A stretch of 64,000 nt of DNA from Sulfurimonas sp. (lineage in GTDB: Bacteria; Campylobacterota; Campylobacteria; Campylobacterales; Sulfurimonadaceae). Positions within the stretch are counted from its first letter, which is position 1. Every line of letters starts with the position of its first letter. The notes below the pieces were generated by a model. It was not told where the DNA came from, did no database searches, and saw only the letters and a list, made by a program, of their open reading frames with translations. Shown here piece after piece: positions 56,958 to 64,000 of this stretch. The stretch spans positions 16,777 to 80,776 of the forward strand of contig JADGEZ010000001.1 in the NCBI GenBank assembly GCA_016744115.1. Direction: 5' to 3'. Made by a program: the position numbers and the translations under genes.

Positions 56958-57018
56958 TAGCCTTAAAAATTAAATTTTCAAATTGATTTATATCAAGAAA
57001 ATAATAATCCCTTTGAGA

Positions 57019-57024
57019 TATAAT
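57019..57024 (+). promoter_or_regulatory. Probable -10 box of the bacteriohemerythrin gene
   Basis: TATAAT 27 bases before the ATG, with GAGGAA as ribosome site. Confidence 0.5.
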
Positions 57025-57051
57025 TTTTCAAATCAATTATGAGGAAATATA

Positions 57052-57453
57052 ATGTTACTACAAGTAAAAGATGTACAGCAAGTTTCAAATGCTATGATGA
57101 ATATGTTACATGAAAAGGAGATAGGTATCATAAATGACTTCCATGATGCTGCAATTGCAAGAGATATAGACAAAATAGATGAACTCTTTAAAGTGGTTCA
57201 ATTTGATATAGAAGACCATTTTACAACTGAGGAAGAGATGATGCAAGAGAGTAAGTTTTATGCTATGCAAATGCACAAATCTGAACATGATACCATGAGG
57301 GGAAAGGTTAAAGATCTTTTAGAAGAATGGGACAAGAACAAAGAACCACTAAAGATACAAAGATTTTTAGAAGATGAGTTTAAACATTGGATGGTTTTAC
57401 ATGTCTCAAGATGGGACTCAGAAACAGCTATGCACCTTGGCGATACTATGTAA
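57052..57453 (+). CDS. Bacteriohemerythrin
   Basis: 133 residues, a single hemerythrin domain binding a non-haem di-iron centre for oxygen. Ligands fit the pattern: His56 and Glu60 (HFTTEE), His75 and His79 (HKSEH), His117 and Asp122 (HVSRWD); a first His is probably His20 or His31. Carries oxygen to membrane oxidases or senses it. Followed by a terminator hairpin; promoter 28 bases upstream. Stand-alone gene. Confidence 0.93.
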   Translation: MLLQVKDVQQVSNAMMNMLHEKEIGIINDFHDAAIARDIDKIDELFKVVQFDIEDHFTTEEEMMQESKFYAMQMHKSEHDTMRGKVKDLLEEWDKNKEPLKIQRFLEDEFKHWMVLHVSRWDSETAMHLGDTM

Positions 57454-57512
57454 GAAACCCTTTCTAGTACTTCAATAGATCATGATAAAATAATGTTATA
57501 AGTAAAAACTCC

Positions 57513-57533
57513 ATTCCGTGTCAAGCACGGAAT
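57513..57533. terminator. Bidirectional hairpin between hemerythrin and nhaD
   Basis: ATTCCGTG / CACGGAAT, a perfect 8-bp stem with a 5-base loop, lying between two convergent genes. No long T-run on either side. Confidence 0.55.
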
Positions 57534-57550
57534 AGCTAATGAAAAAATAC

Positions 57551-58930
57551 TTAGTGTCCTATACCAAGAACTTGATACTGCACATACCAAACAGCCATAG
57601 AAACAATATAGCCTATTAAAATTGTCCAAGAGTACTTCATATGCGCACCAAAGGTATAAATACCTGGTAATTTACCCATAACACCGACACCAGCAGCAGA
57701 ACCAAAGCTGATAAGCGAACCACCAACTCCAGCGGCGAGAGTAACAAGCATCCATTGATCAAGTCCCATATCTGGAGAAGCTTTTAGTACAGCAGACATA
57801 ACAGGTACATTATCTATGATGGCGGAGAGAAAACCTACACCGATATTTGACCAAGTTGGTCCTAGAACTGATGGGTCATATACCACAGCAGCAAGAGCTA
57901 ACCAACCGATGAAGTATAAAGCACCAACAGCAGCTAAAATACCAAAGAAAAACATAAGAGTATTATTTTCAATTTTTGCCATTGAATTAAATACTTGAAA
58001 TCCTTGTCCATGTAATTTTTTAAGCCTATAATCATAAAGTTTAAGAAGTGAAAGACCAAACATCATTCCCCACATAGCTGGAAGGTGTAAGACTTGATGT
58101 GACATCACCGCAGAAAAAATCGTAAATATTCCAAGCGCTATAACAACCTTAGCACCGTCCATCATCTTAGGATCAACTTCTTTAGTAGCATCAAATGCTG
58201 GTACATCTGTTGGAACAAACCTGCTCAAAATTGATGCAGTAACAACATACCCAATAATTGAAGCTGGAAATAAAAACAAGAAATCAACAAAAGTTCCCTT
58301 TCCTGCCGTCCATGCCATAAGTGTTGTAATATCGCCAAATGGAGACCAAGCACCACCAGCATTAGCAGATACAACAATATTTATCGCACCTGGAACTAGA
58401 AAAGCTTTGTTTTCTTTTTCAATTGTAATAAGTACAGTTGAGAGGATAAGTGCCGTCGTTAAGTTATCCGCAATTGGAGAGATAAAAAACGCTAAAATAC
58501 CGGTAACCCAAAACAGCTGTCTGTATGTATATCCCTTTGAAATAAGCTTGTATTTTAGCTTGTCAAATACATTCATGTGAATCATAGATTCTATGTATGT
58601 CATAGCCACAAAAAGAAAGAAGAAAATTTCTGCGATTTCAAGAATGAGATGCTGTGCCTGTGTATGCACAAGACTCATATCCATCCCATGTTGCATATAA
58701 TAAAATGCTACTAACATAAATATAAGCGTTCCTGCGAATAAAGCAGGCTTTGCTTTATCAATATGATACTTTTCTTCCATAGCTACAAAATAGTAGCTGA
58801 TAACGAAGATAGCTAAACCAGCATATCCAACCCATGTAAAAGTAATATCTGGGATTGCCCCTGCACTACCTCCACTGCTTGCCATTAAGGCAACACTTGA
58901 TAATCCAAGTATTGATAACAATTTTAACAT
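57551..58930 (-). CDS. nhaD: NhaD-type Na+/H+ antiporter
   Basis: 459 residues with about 12 membrane segments. NhaD/ArsB-like ion transporter superfamily: SPIADNLTTALILS, ANAGGAWSPFGDITTLMAW and SAIIDNVPVMSAVLK, the two inverted halves with Asp/Asn ligands. It exchanges Na+ (and Li+) for protons, matching a saline habitat. A putative signal-like N-terminus precedes the first helix. It follows nadB by 8 bases. Confidence 0.9.
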   Translation of the reverse strand: MLKLLSILGLSSVALMASSGGSAGAIPDITFTWVGYAGLAIFVISYYFVAMEEKYHIDKAKPALFAGTLIFMLVAFYYMQHGMDMSLVHTQAQHLILEIAEIFFFLFVAMTYIESMIHMNVFDKLKYKLISKGYTYRQLFWVTGILAFFISPIADNLTTALILSTVLITIEKENKAFLVPGAINIVVSANAGGAWSPFGDITTLMAWTAGKGTFVDFLFLFPASIIGYVVTASILSRFVPTDVPAFDATKEVDPKMMDGAKVVIALGIFTIFSAVMSHQVLHLPAMWGMMFGLSLLKLYDYRLKKLHGQGFQVFNSMAKIENNTLMFFFGILAAVGALYFIGWLALAAVVYDPSVLGPTWSNIGVGFLSAIIDNVPVMSAVLKASPDMGLDQWMLVTLAAGVGGSLISFGSAAGVGVMGKLPGIYTFGAHMKYSWTILIGYIVSMAVWYVQYQVLGIGH

Positions 58931-58938
58931 CTATTCTC

Positions 58939-60396
58939 CTAATTTTCTCTTGTGTGGACACCTATAGATTTATCTCTTGCTAAGGCTGATTTTACAATCT
59001 TTCTAGCCGTTAGCAAACGAAATTGCAGTAGTTTACCTATTTTTTCATTTAAAAGAAGATTGATTTGTTCTAAAGCATCAGATAAACCCTCTTTTGTCCT
59101 TACAATTGATACATTTTCCCACATTATTTTACGAAGTAGATCTTTTTTAGCCTTATCTTCTTTGAGGCTCATAATATCTTGAGTTACTTCAAACTCAAGA
59201 TATTCTTTTCCATCGGTATTATTTAAAATATTTATAACAGCTTCTTTTGCAAATACTAAGGCTTCTAAAAGTGAATTTGATGCTAATCTATTTGCACCAT
59301 GAACTTGAGTTGATGCAACTTCGCCAATGGCATAAAGATTTTTTACACTTGGAACTCGACCATTAAGCTTACTTTTTATTCCCCCTATTGCATAGTGAAA
59401 AGCTGGAGAGATTGGAACACGCTCACATGGAACATCAAAACCTAAGTCTTGCAAATTTTTAGATATATTTGGAAACCTGTGAATAAAATAGTGGTACTCA
59501 AAATTATTCATAGACAAATAAACTTTAGAACCTGTTTTTTTAACATAATCATAGATAGACCTACTTACAACATCTCTTGATGCAAGTTCCCCTCTCTTGT
59601 CATAATCAAAAAGAAATCTTCTCCCCTCTTCATCTTCTATAGTCGCCCCCTCGCCTCTCAAAGCTTCTGTGAGTAACATTTTTTGAGCATTTTGTGAATT
59701 AACATATACAGTTGGATGAAACTGCATCATCTCCATTCTCTCTAACTCTATCCCTTTGATTAGACATAATCCTTGTAAATCTGCACTAATGCAAGGTGCA
59801 TTTGTATGATACTCATATAAAGACCCTAGCCCTCCACTCGCAATAATTACATCTTTTGCATATATATTACGACTTTGTCTATGATCAAGAACAGTAACAC
59901 CAAAGCATTTATCTTTTTTTATGAGTAAATCAACAACCCTTGCATCTGAGAGTTGTGAATGAGGATTATTTTTGAGTAAAAAATGGTGTATATGACGACC
60001 TGTTGCATCGCCACCAGCATGAAGGATTCTCTCTCTTGAATGGGCCGCTTCTTTTGTGTAAAGCAAATTACCCTCTTCATCACTATCAAAAAGAAATCCA
60101 CGCTTTATAATGTCATTTATTATTTCTAAAGAATTTTTACTTAATATATCAACTGCTTTAGGAGAACAAAGCCCACCACCTGCATCTAAAGTATCTTTTG
60201 AATGCTTTGGTATATCCTCTTTATCTCTAGCTAAGGCTACTCCACCTTGTGCATAAAAGCTATTGCATTTAAATGTTTCTCTTTTATTTATTACAAGAAC
60301 TTTTTTGGTCTTAGGGAGAAGTGTTGCCGCATAAAGCCCTGCAATACCTGCTCCAATGATAATAACATCATAATAAAGAAGTTCTTTTTTTCTCAC
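58939..60396 (-). CDS. nadB: L-aspartate oxidase
   Basis: FAD enzyme that oxidises aspartate to iminoaspartate in NAD synthesis. 485 residues, GTG start. FAD loop IIIGAGIAGLYAATLLP, FYAQGGVALARDKED, HSRERILHAGGDATGRHIH and the late HGANRLASNSLLEALVFA. It is preceded by a tiny lipoprotein gene (2-base gap) and followed by nhaD. nadA and nadC are not in the window. Confidence 0.95.
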   Translation of the reverse strand: MRKKELLYYDVIIIGAGIAGLYAATLLPKTKKVLVINKRETFKCNSFYAQGGVALARDKEDIPKHSKDTLDAGGGLCSPKAVDILSKNSLEIINDIIKRGFLFDSDEEGNLLYTKEAAHSRERILHAGGDATGRHIHHFLLKNNPHSQLSDARVVDLLIKKDKCFGVTVLDHRQSRNIYAKDVIIASGGLGSLYEYHTNAPCISADLQGLCLIKGIELERMEMMQFHPTVYVNSQNAQKMLLTEALRGEGATIEDEEGRRFLFDYDKRGELASRDVVSRSIYDYVKKTGSKVYLSMNNFEYHYFIHRFPNISKNLQDLGFDVPCERVPISPAFHYAIGGIKSKLNGRVPSVKNLYAIGEVASTQVHGANRLASNSLLEALVFAKEAVINILNNTDGKEYLEFEVTQDIMSLKEDKAKKDLLRKIMWENVSIVRTKEGLSDALEQINLLLNEKIGKLLQFRLLTARKIVKSALARDKSIGVHTREN

Positions 60397-60398
60397 AC

Positions 60399-60548
60399 TT
60401 AACTCTTTGTATCATTTTGAGTTTGTTCTTCTAAGTAAAAAGGGGGTGCTTTGTACCCACAAGCACTCAAACCTAATGTAAACATCGTTATAATTAGTAT
60501 ATGAAAAATAGTTTTAAAAATAATCATCATTCTTCTTTTTTTACGCAT
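60399..60548 (-). CDS. Small LptM-like lipoprotein
   Basis: 49 residues, too short to be found easily. Basic start ([13 protein letters not shown]), one hydrophobic stretch and a lipobox LSAC then [15 protein letters not shown]. The CGxKxP form recalls LptM (YifL), a lipoprotein that helps assemble the LptD LPS translocon. The start could also be the Met at residue 7 or 8. It ends 2 bases before nadB and begins 10 bases from the divergent uvrC start. Confidence 0.7.
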   Translation of the reverse strand: MRKKRRMMIIFKTIFHILIITMFTLGLSACGYKAPPFYLEEQTQNDTKS

Positions 60549-60558
60549 AGTATACTCA

Positions 60559-62361
60559 ATGACACTTGAACAAAAAATAAAACAGCTCCCATCATCGCCA
60601 GGAATATATCAATATTTTGATAAAAATGAGAATTTACTCTACATAGGTAAGGCTAAAAATTTATCAAAAAGGGTAAAAAGCTATTTTAACTTTACGCCAA
60701 ATTTAAGACCAAAAGAAAAGCTTTCTCTAAGAATAATAAAGATGTTAAATCAAACCGTTTCAATGCACTACATCCTAGTAAATTCTGAACATGATGCTCT
60801 TATACTAGAAAACTCACTTATCAAGCAACTCAACCCAAAATACAATATTTTGCTTCGAGACGACAAAACATATCCTTACATCTATATAGATAACTCTCAA
60901 CAATATCCTCGCTATGAAATTACACGAAAAATTATCAAAAATGCCCAAGTTACTTATTTTGGTCCATTTTCTATAGGGGCAAGAGATATTTTAGATTCTA
61001 TCTATGATATATGCAAACTTGTTCAAAAAAAAGGCTGTTTAAAATCAAAAAAGCTCTGTCTTTATTATCAAATAGACAAATGCTTAGGACCCTGTGAATT
61101 AAATATATCAAAAGATACTTACAAAAAAGAACTTAATTTAGCAATAAAGCTCATTGAAAATAAAAAATTTCTCATCGCTCAGTTAGAAGAAAAAATGCTC
61201 TTTTATTCTCAAGAGATGCGATTTGAAGAAGCTGCCCATCTTCGAGATAGAATTGCAAAAATTTCTCGTTCTCAAATTAAAAGTGAGATTGATTTTGCCA
61301 ATGATGAAAATTATGATATTTTTGCTGTAAGTTCTTCTCAAACAAGAGCGGTTGTTGTGAGAGTATTTATGCGAAATGGAAAGATAATTTCCTCTTCGCA
61401 TGACTTTATTTATTTAAACGATGGCTACGATGAGGATGAAATATACAAAAGAATACTTTTAGATTTTTACTCTAACCAAAAGCCTCCAATCATTGCACCC
61501 ATATTAATAGCCTCAACATTTAATGACTTAGAGATGGTGCAAATACATCTAAGCTCCATATTTGAAAAAAAAGCACATATTTTAGTGCCTCAAAAAGGAG
61601 ATAAAAAACATCTCATAAACCTCGCTCTTTTAAATGCTAAAGAGCTTCTTAAAAAAGACATATCTAATGATTCTATTAAACTCTTAGGAGAGTTCAAAGA
61701 GTTACTAGGTCTTAAAAGAGTTCCCCAAAGAGTTGAAGTGTTTGATAACTCTCACATGGCTGGAGTAGCAACAGTTGGGGCTATGATAGTTTTTGATACT
61801 AACAAATTTGATAAAAAAAGCTATAGAACCTATCACTTAGAAGCAAAAGATGAATACGCTCAAATGAGAGAAACGCTTACAAGAAGAGTTCAAAGCTTCT
61901 CAAAAAACTCACCTCCTGATTTATGGATAATAGACGGAGGAACTACCCTTCTAAAACTAGCAAAAGATATTTTAGATTCATCTGCTGTTTATATTGATGT
62001 TGTTGCTATCTCAAAAGAAAAGATTGATGCCAAAAGTCATAGAGCAAAAGGAAAGGCAAAAGATATCTTACATTCGCTCAAAGAAAGCTTTTCATTGATG
62101 CCAAGTGACAAAAGACTTCAATGGGCACAAAATTTACGAGATGAAGCTCATAGATCAGCAATAAATTTTCATAAAAAAACAAAATTAAAACTCGATCAAG
62201 AATCAAAACTTTTATCACTACATGGTATTTCAAATGCAAAGATACATAAACTATTAAAACATATCGGTACATTTGAGTCCTTAAGAACATTAAGCATTCA
62301 AGAGATTGCGACGATTTTAAATACTCAAGATGCCAAAACAATAAAATCTATATATAAATAA
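60559..62361 (+). CDS. uvrC: UvrABC system protein C
   Basis: Nuclease making both incisions in nucleotide excision repair. 600 residues. GIY-YIG domain ([20 protein letters not shown]), UVR helix pair ([18 protein letters not shown]), RNase-H-like [10 protein letters not shown] and DGG, and a C-terminal HhH domain ([20 protein letters not shown]). Weak ribosome site. Adjoins a PAS gene downstream. Confidence 0.97.
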   Translation: MTLEQKIKQLPSSPGIYQYFDKNENLLYIGKAKNLSKRVKSYFNFTPNLRPKEKLSLRIIKMLNQTVSMHYILVNSEHDALILENSLIKQLNPKYNILLRDDKTYPYIYIDNSQQYPRYEITRKIIKNAQVTYFGPFSIGARDILDSIYDICKLVQKKGCLKSKKLCLYYQIDKCLGPCELNISKDTYKKELNLAIKLIENKKFLIAQLEEKMLFYSQEMRFEEAAHLRDRIAKISRSQIKSEIDFANDENYDIFAVSSSQTRAVVVRVFMRNGKIISSSHDFIYLNDGYDEDEIYKRILLDFYSNQKPPIIAPILIASTFNDLEMVQIHLSSIFEKKAHILVPQKGDKKHLINLALLNAKELLKKDISNDSIKLLGEFKELLGLKRVPQRVEVFDNSHMAGVATVGAMIVFDTNKFDKKSYRTYHLEAKDEYAQMRETLTRRVQSFSKNSPPDLWIIDGGTTLLKLAKDILDSSAVYIDVVAISKEKIDAKSHRAKGKAKDILHSLKESFSLMPSDKRLQWAQNLRDEAHRSAINFHKKTKLKLDQESKLLSLHGISNAKIHKLLKHIGTFESLRTLSIQEIATILNTQDAKTIKSIYK

Positions 62362-62421
62362 GTTAAAATTTTTCTACTTTATGCTATTATCATGTTACAA
62401 ATTTATACCTAAGGTTTATAC

Positions 62422-62853
62422 ATGGAGCAAGTAACTTCTATTGATGAAGAATATATCTTCGAGGGTAGTAGCATAATTAGTCAGACAGATTTACATGGCA
62501 TTATCACTTATGCAAATCGAAAATTTTGTGATATTTCTGGCTACGGTATTAGCGAACTTGTGGGAAAGTCACACAATGTTATTAAGCATCCTCTTATGCC
62601 TAGCATTGTTTTTGAAAAAATGTGGCAGACAATATCAAGTGGTCATACATGGAGCGGTTTAATAAAAAACATGCGTAAAGATGGTCGTTTCTACTGGGTT
62701 GATACAGAAATACTTCCTATTCTAGATGCTGATGGAAAACTTACTGGCTATATAGCTTCAAGAAGAGCTCCCTCTCGCAAGAGTGTCAAAGAAAGTGATG
62801 AAATTTATAAAGAAATATATTCAAACTCAAGGTTTTTAAATGTTAATTTATAA
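62422..62853 (+). CDS. PAS-domain protein (aerotaxis receptor-like)
   Basis: 143 residues, nearly all one PAS fold: IISQTDLHGIITYANRKFCDISGY, HNVIKHPLMPSIVFEKMW, GRFYWVDTEILPI, GYIASRRAPSR. This is the Aer-type FAD-binding PAS form that senses redox state. No output domain; it probably signals to a partner. It overlaps the Hpt gene by 14 bases, so the two are co-expressed. Confidence 0.85.
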   Translation: MEQVTSIDEEYIFEGSSIISQTDLHGIITYANRKFCDISGYGISELVGKSHNVIKHPLMPSIVFEKMWQTISSGHTWSGLIKNMRKDGRFYWVDTEILPILDADGKLTGYIASRRAPSRKSVKESDEIYKEIYSNSRFLNVNL

Positions 62854-64000
62854 CCATAAAAAAGAGTTTATAGGTATTGATGATATAGACTTGAAAAAAT
62901 TAGGTTATGCAAGTTTTGAAGATTTAACACTCCAAGTAGATGATTTTGCAGACTTGTTTGTTAAAACACCTGGGTTTATTCATAATTTTTTGCATGTAAA
63001 TTGGATAGACTTTGTAGCATGTGGAGATTCACTAGAAAATACCAAAGTAATAATCCATGCAAATTCAAAAAAACTTCAATGTTACCTTAGTGTAGAAATA
63101 TTTTATTTAACAAAAGAGTCTCCCACTGAAGCATTTATTATTAGCTTAAACAATTTAAGAGAGATAGGTACAGATCAGGGTTTAAGTGATTCATTAAATA
63201 TTTTAAAAAACTCCATTACTGAAAATATTGATAAAAAAATTGTGAAAATGAATTTAGAACCAAAACAAATATCTGAGAAACCAGTAAGTTCACCTGAGCA
63301 TTCTTCTAAAGATTTAGAGACTGTAAAATCCATAGATACAAAATTCGATAACTCTCATGAAGACTTAGAAGATGATCTCAAGATAGATGTAGAGGACTCC
63401 CTAGATATAAACTTTGATGAATCTTATCAAGAAAACTTAGAAGATGACTTCAAAATTGAAATGGATATAGAAGAAAAAATAGTAGGAAAAGTAGAAGTAG
63501 AAAAAATTTATGATAATGGATATATATTTGATCCTCTTGTAGCTTCTAATAAACTTGGATTACCTGTAGAATTGATAGAAGAGTTTATAGAAGACTTTAT
63601 AGCACAGGCAAATGACTTTAAAGAAGAACTTTACTCTTTACAAAATACTGGGGACAAAGAAGAACTAAGAGTTTTATCCCATAAACTAAAAGGTGTGGCT
63701 GCAAACCTTAGAATAGAAGATGCCTTAGAGAGTTTAGTAGTTATAAATACATCTGATAGTGATTCCGATATTCAAGAAGAACTTAATACTTTTTATAAAA
63801 TAATTTCTAAACTAGCAGCTGAACCCATTCCGCAATCGCCTTCTAATCCAGATATCTCGAAGCATACTAATGATGATTTAGATAAGGCACTTGAAGTCTC
63901 TTTCCTTGATGAGCAAGATCAGGCAAAACCAATTCTTGAAAAAGAAACACAAAAACTTGACTTAGAGGATACACTTGAACTATCCTTCCTTGATGAGCAA
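62840..64000 (+). CDS. Hpt-domain protein with acidic repeats, 3' end outside window
   Basis: At least 387 residues, cut by the window end. An N-terminal domain (1-130) of unknown fold is followed by an acidic linker (EDLEDDLKIDVEDS, then ENLEDDFKIEMD), then an Hpt domain around 235-310 with predicted phospho-His281 (RVLSHKLKGVAANL). The last part repeats LDKALEVSFLDEQ and LEDTLELSFLDEQ every 28 residues. It overlaps the PAS gene and likely relays its signal. Confidence 0.75.
   Translation, partial: MLIYNHKKEFIGIDDIDLKKLGYASFEDLTLQVDDFADLFVKTPGFIHNFLHVNWIDFVACGDSLENTKVIIHANSKKLQCYLSVEIFYLTKESPTEAFIISLNNLREIGTDQGLSDSLNILKNSITENIDKKIVKMNLEPKQISEKPVSSPEHSSKDLETVKSIDTKFDNSHEDLEDDLKIDVEDSLDINFDESYQENLEDDFKIEMDIEEKIVGKVEVEKIYDNGYIFDPLVASNKLGLPVELIEEFIEDFIAQANDFKEELYSLQNTGDKEELRVLSHKLKGVAANLRIEDALESLVVINTSDSDSDIQEELNTFYKIISKLAAEPIPQSPSNPDISKHTNDDLDKALEVSFLDEQDQAKPILEKETQKLDLEDTLELSFLDEQ
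63875..64000 (+). repeat. 84-base in-frame repeat units
   Basis: Two 42-base blocks (63875-63916 and 63959-64000) are closely similar and spaced 84 bases apart, ending in the same codons TTCCTTGATGAGCAA. They encode SFLDEQ in an acidic context; more copies may lie beyond the window. Confidence 0.8.

Overview
The window looks like a chromosomal segment of a low-GC Campylobacterota (former Epsilonproteobacteria), most like Sulfurimonas and its relatives. The reasons are a periplasmic nitrate reductase operon in the order napA-G-H-B-F-L-D with no napC, the cheY-prmA-ftsH-psd-like string also known from Campylobacter, an NhaD-type antiporter, an OprD-like porin with a multihaem cytochrome c, an ArsS-like histidine kinase, tight gene packing and many overlapping operon genes. 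No rRNA, CRISPR array, prophage or complete insertion sequence was seen. One tRNA (Arg, anticodon GCG) is present.

Layout. 1-6.2 kb: ferredoxin, ndk, the YceD/rpmF/plsX/fabH cluster, aroK, a thioredoxin-like protein, hisD and a Fur-family regulator. 6.3-15.2 kb: a large TPR membrane protein, then (minus strand) a PDC-sensor membrane protein, hisH, hisA, cheY, prmA, ftsH and a phosphatidylserine-decarboxylase-like protein. 15.3-22.8 kb: heptosyltransferase and lipid A acyltransferase, AI-2E-family exporter, ruvB, panB, an Hpt protein, trpA, tRNA-Arg, a probable ZapA/ZapB-like pair and fabG. 22.9-25.0 kb: a restriction-modification island (Dam-type methylase plus putative endonuclease). 25.1-31.2 kb: gpmI, a DUF6398-like protein, a DEAD-box helicase and valS. 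31.3-35.8 kb: a surface-polysaccharide operon (three glycosyltransferases, an epimerase, a polyprenyl-phosphate sugar-phosphate transferase). 35.8-45.3 kb: XRE regulator, diguanylate cyclase, ABC-F protein, porin, pentahaem cytochrome, a MITE-like repeat, a two-component system and a tandem HD-GYP protein. 45.4-52.7 kb: the nap operon. 53-64 kb: small periplasmic protein, serB, a metF-like gene, serS, a second copy of the repeat, hemerythrin, nhaD, nadB with a tiny lipoprotein gene, uvrC, a PAS protein and an Hpt protein that runs off the window.

The genes fit a free-living, motile, nitrate-respiring marine or sediment chemotroph: Nap proteins respire nitrate in the periplasm, NhaD handles sodium, and CheY, PAS, Hpt, GGDEF and HD-GYP proteins give chemotaxis and cyclic-di-GMP control.

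A recurring quality signal: prmA, dam, the HD-GYP gene and probably the GGDEF gene are each interrupted by what looks like a single-base indel, three of the four in short homopolymers. Restoring one base gives full-length family proteins, so assembly or sequencing error is at least as likely as real gene decay. The best candidates for something undescribed are the MITE-like element with nested hairpins (41.6 kb, second copy at 56.8 kb), a G10 tract beside the last gene of the nap operon, a psd-like protein lacking the catalytic serine, and an Hpt protein with 28-residue acidic repeats. I found no clearly novel multi-gene system.
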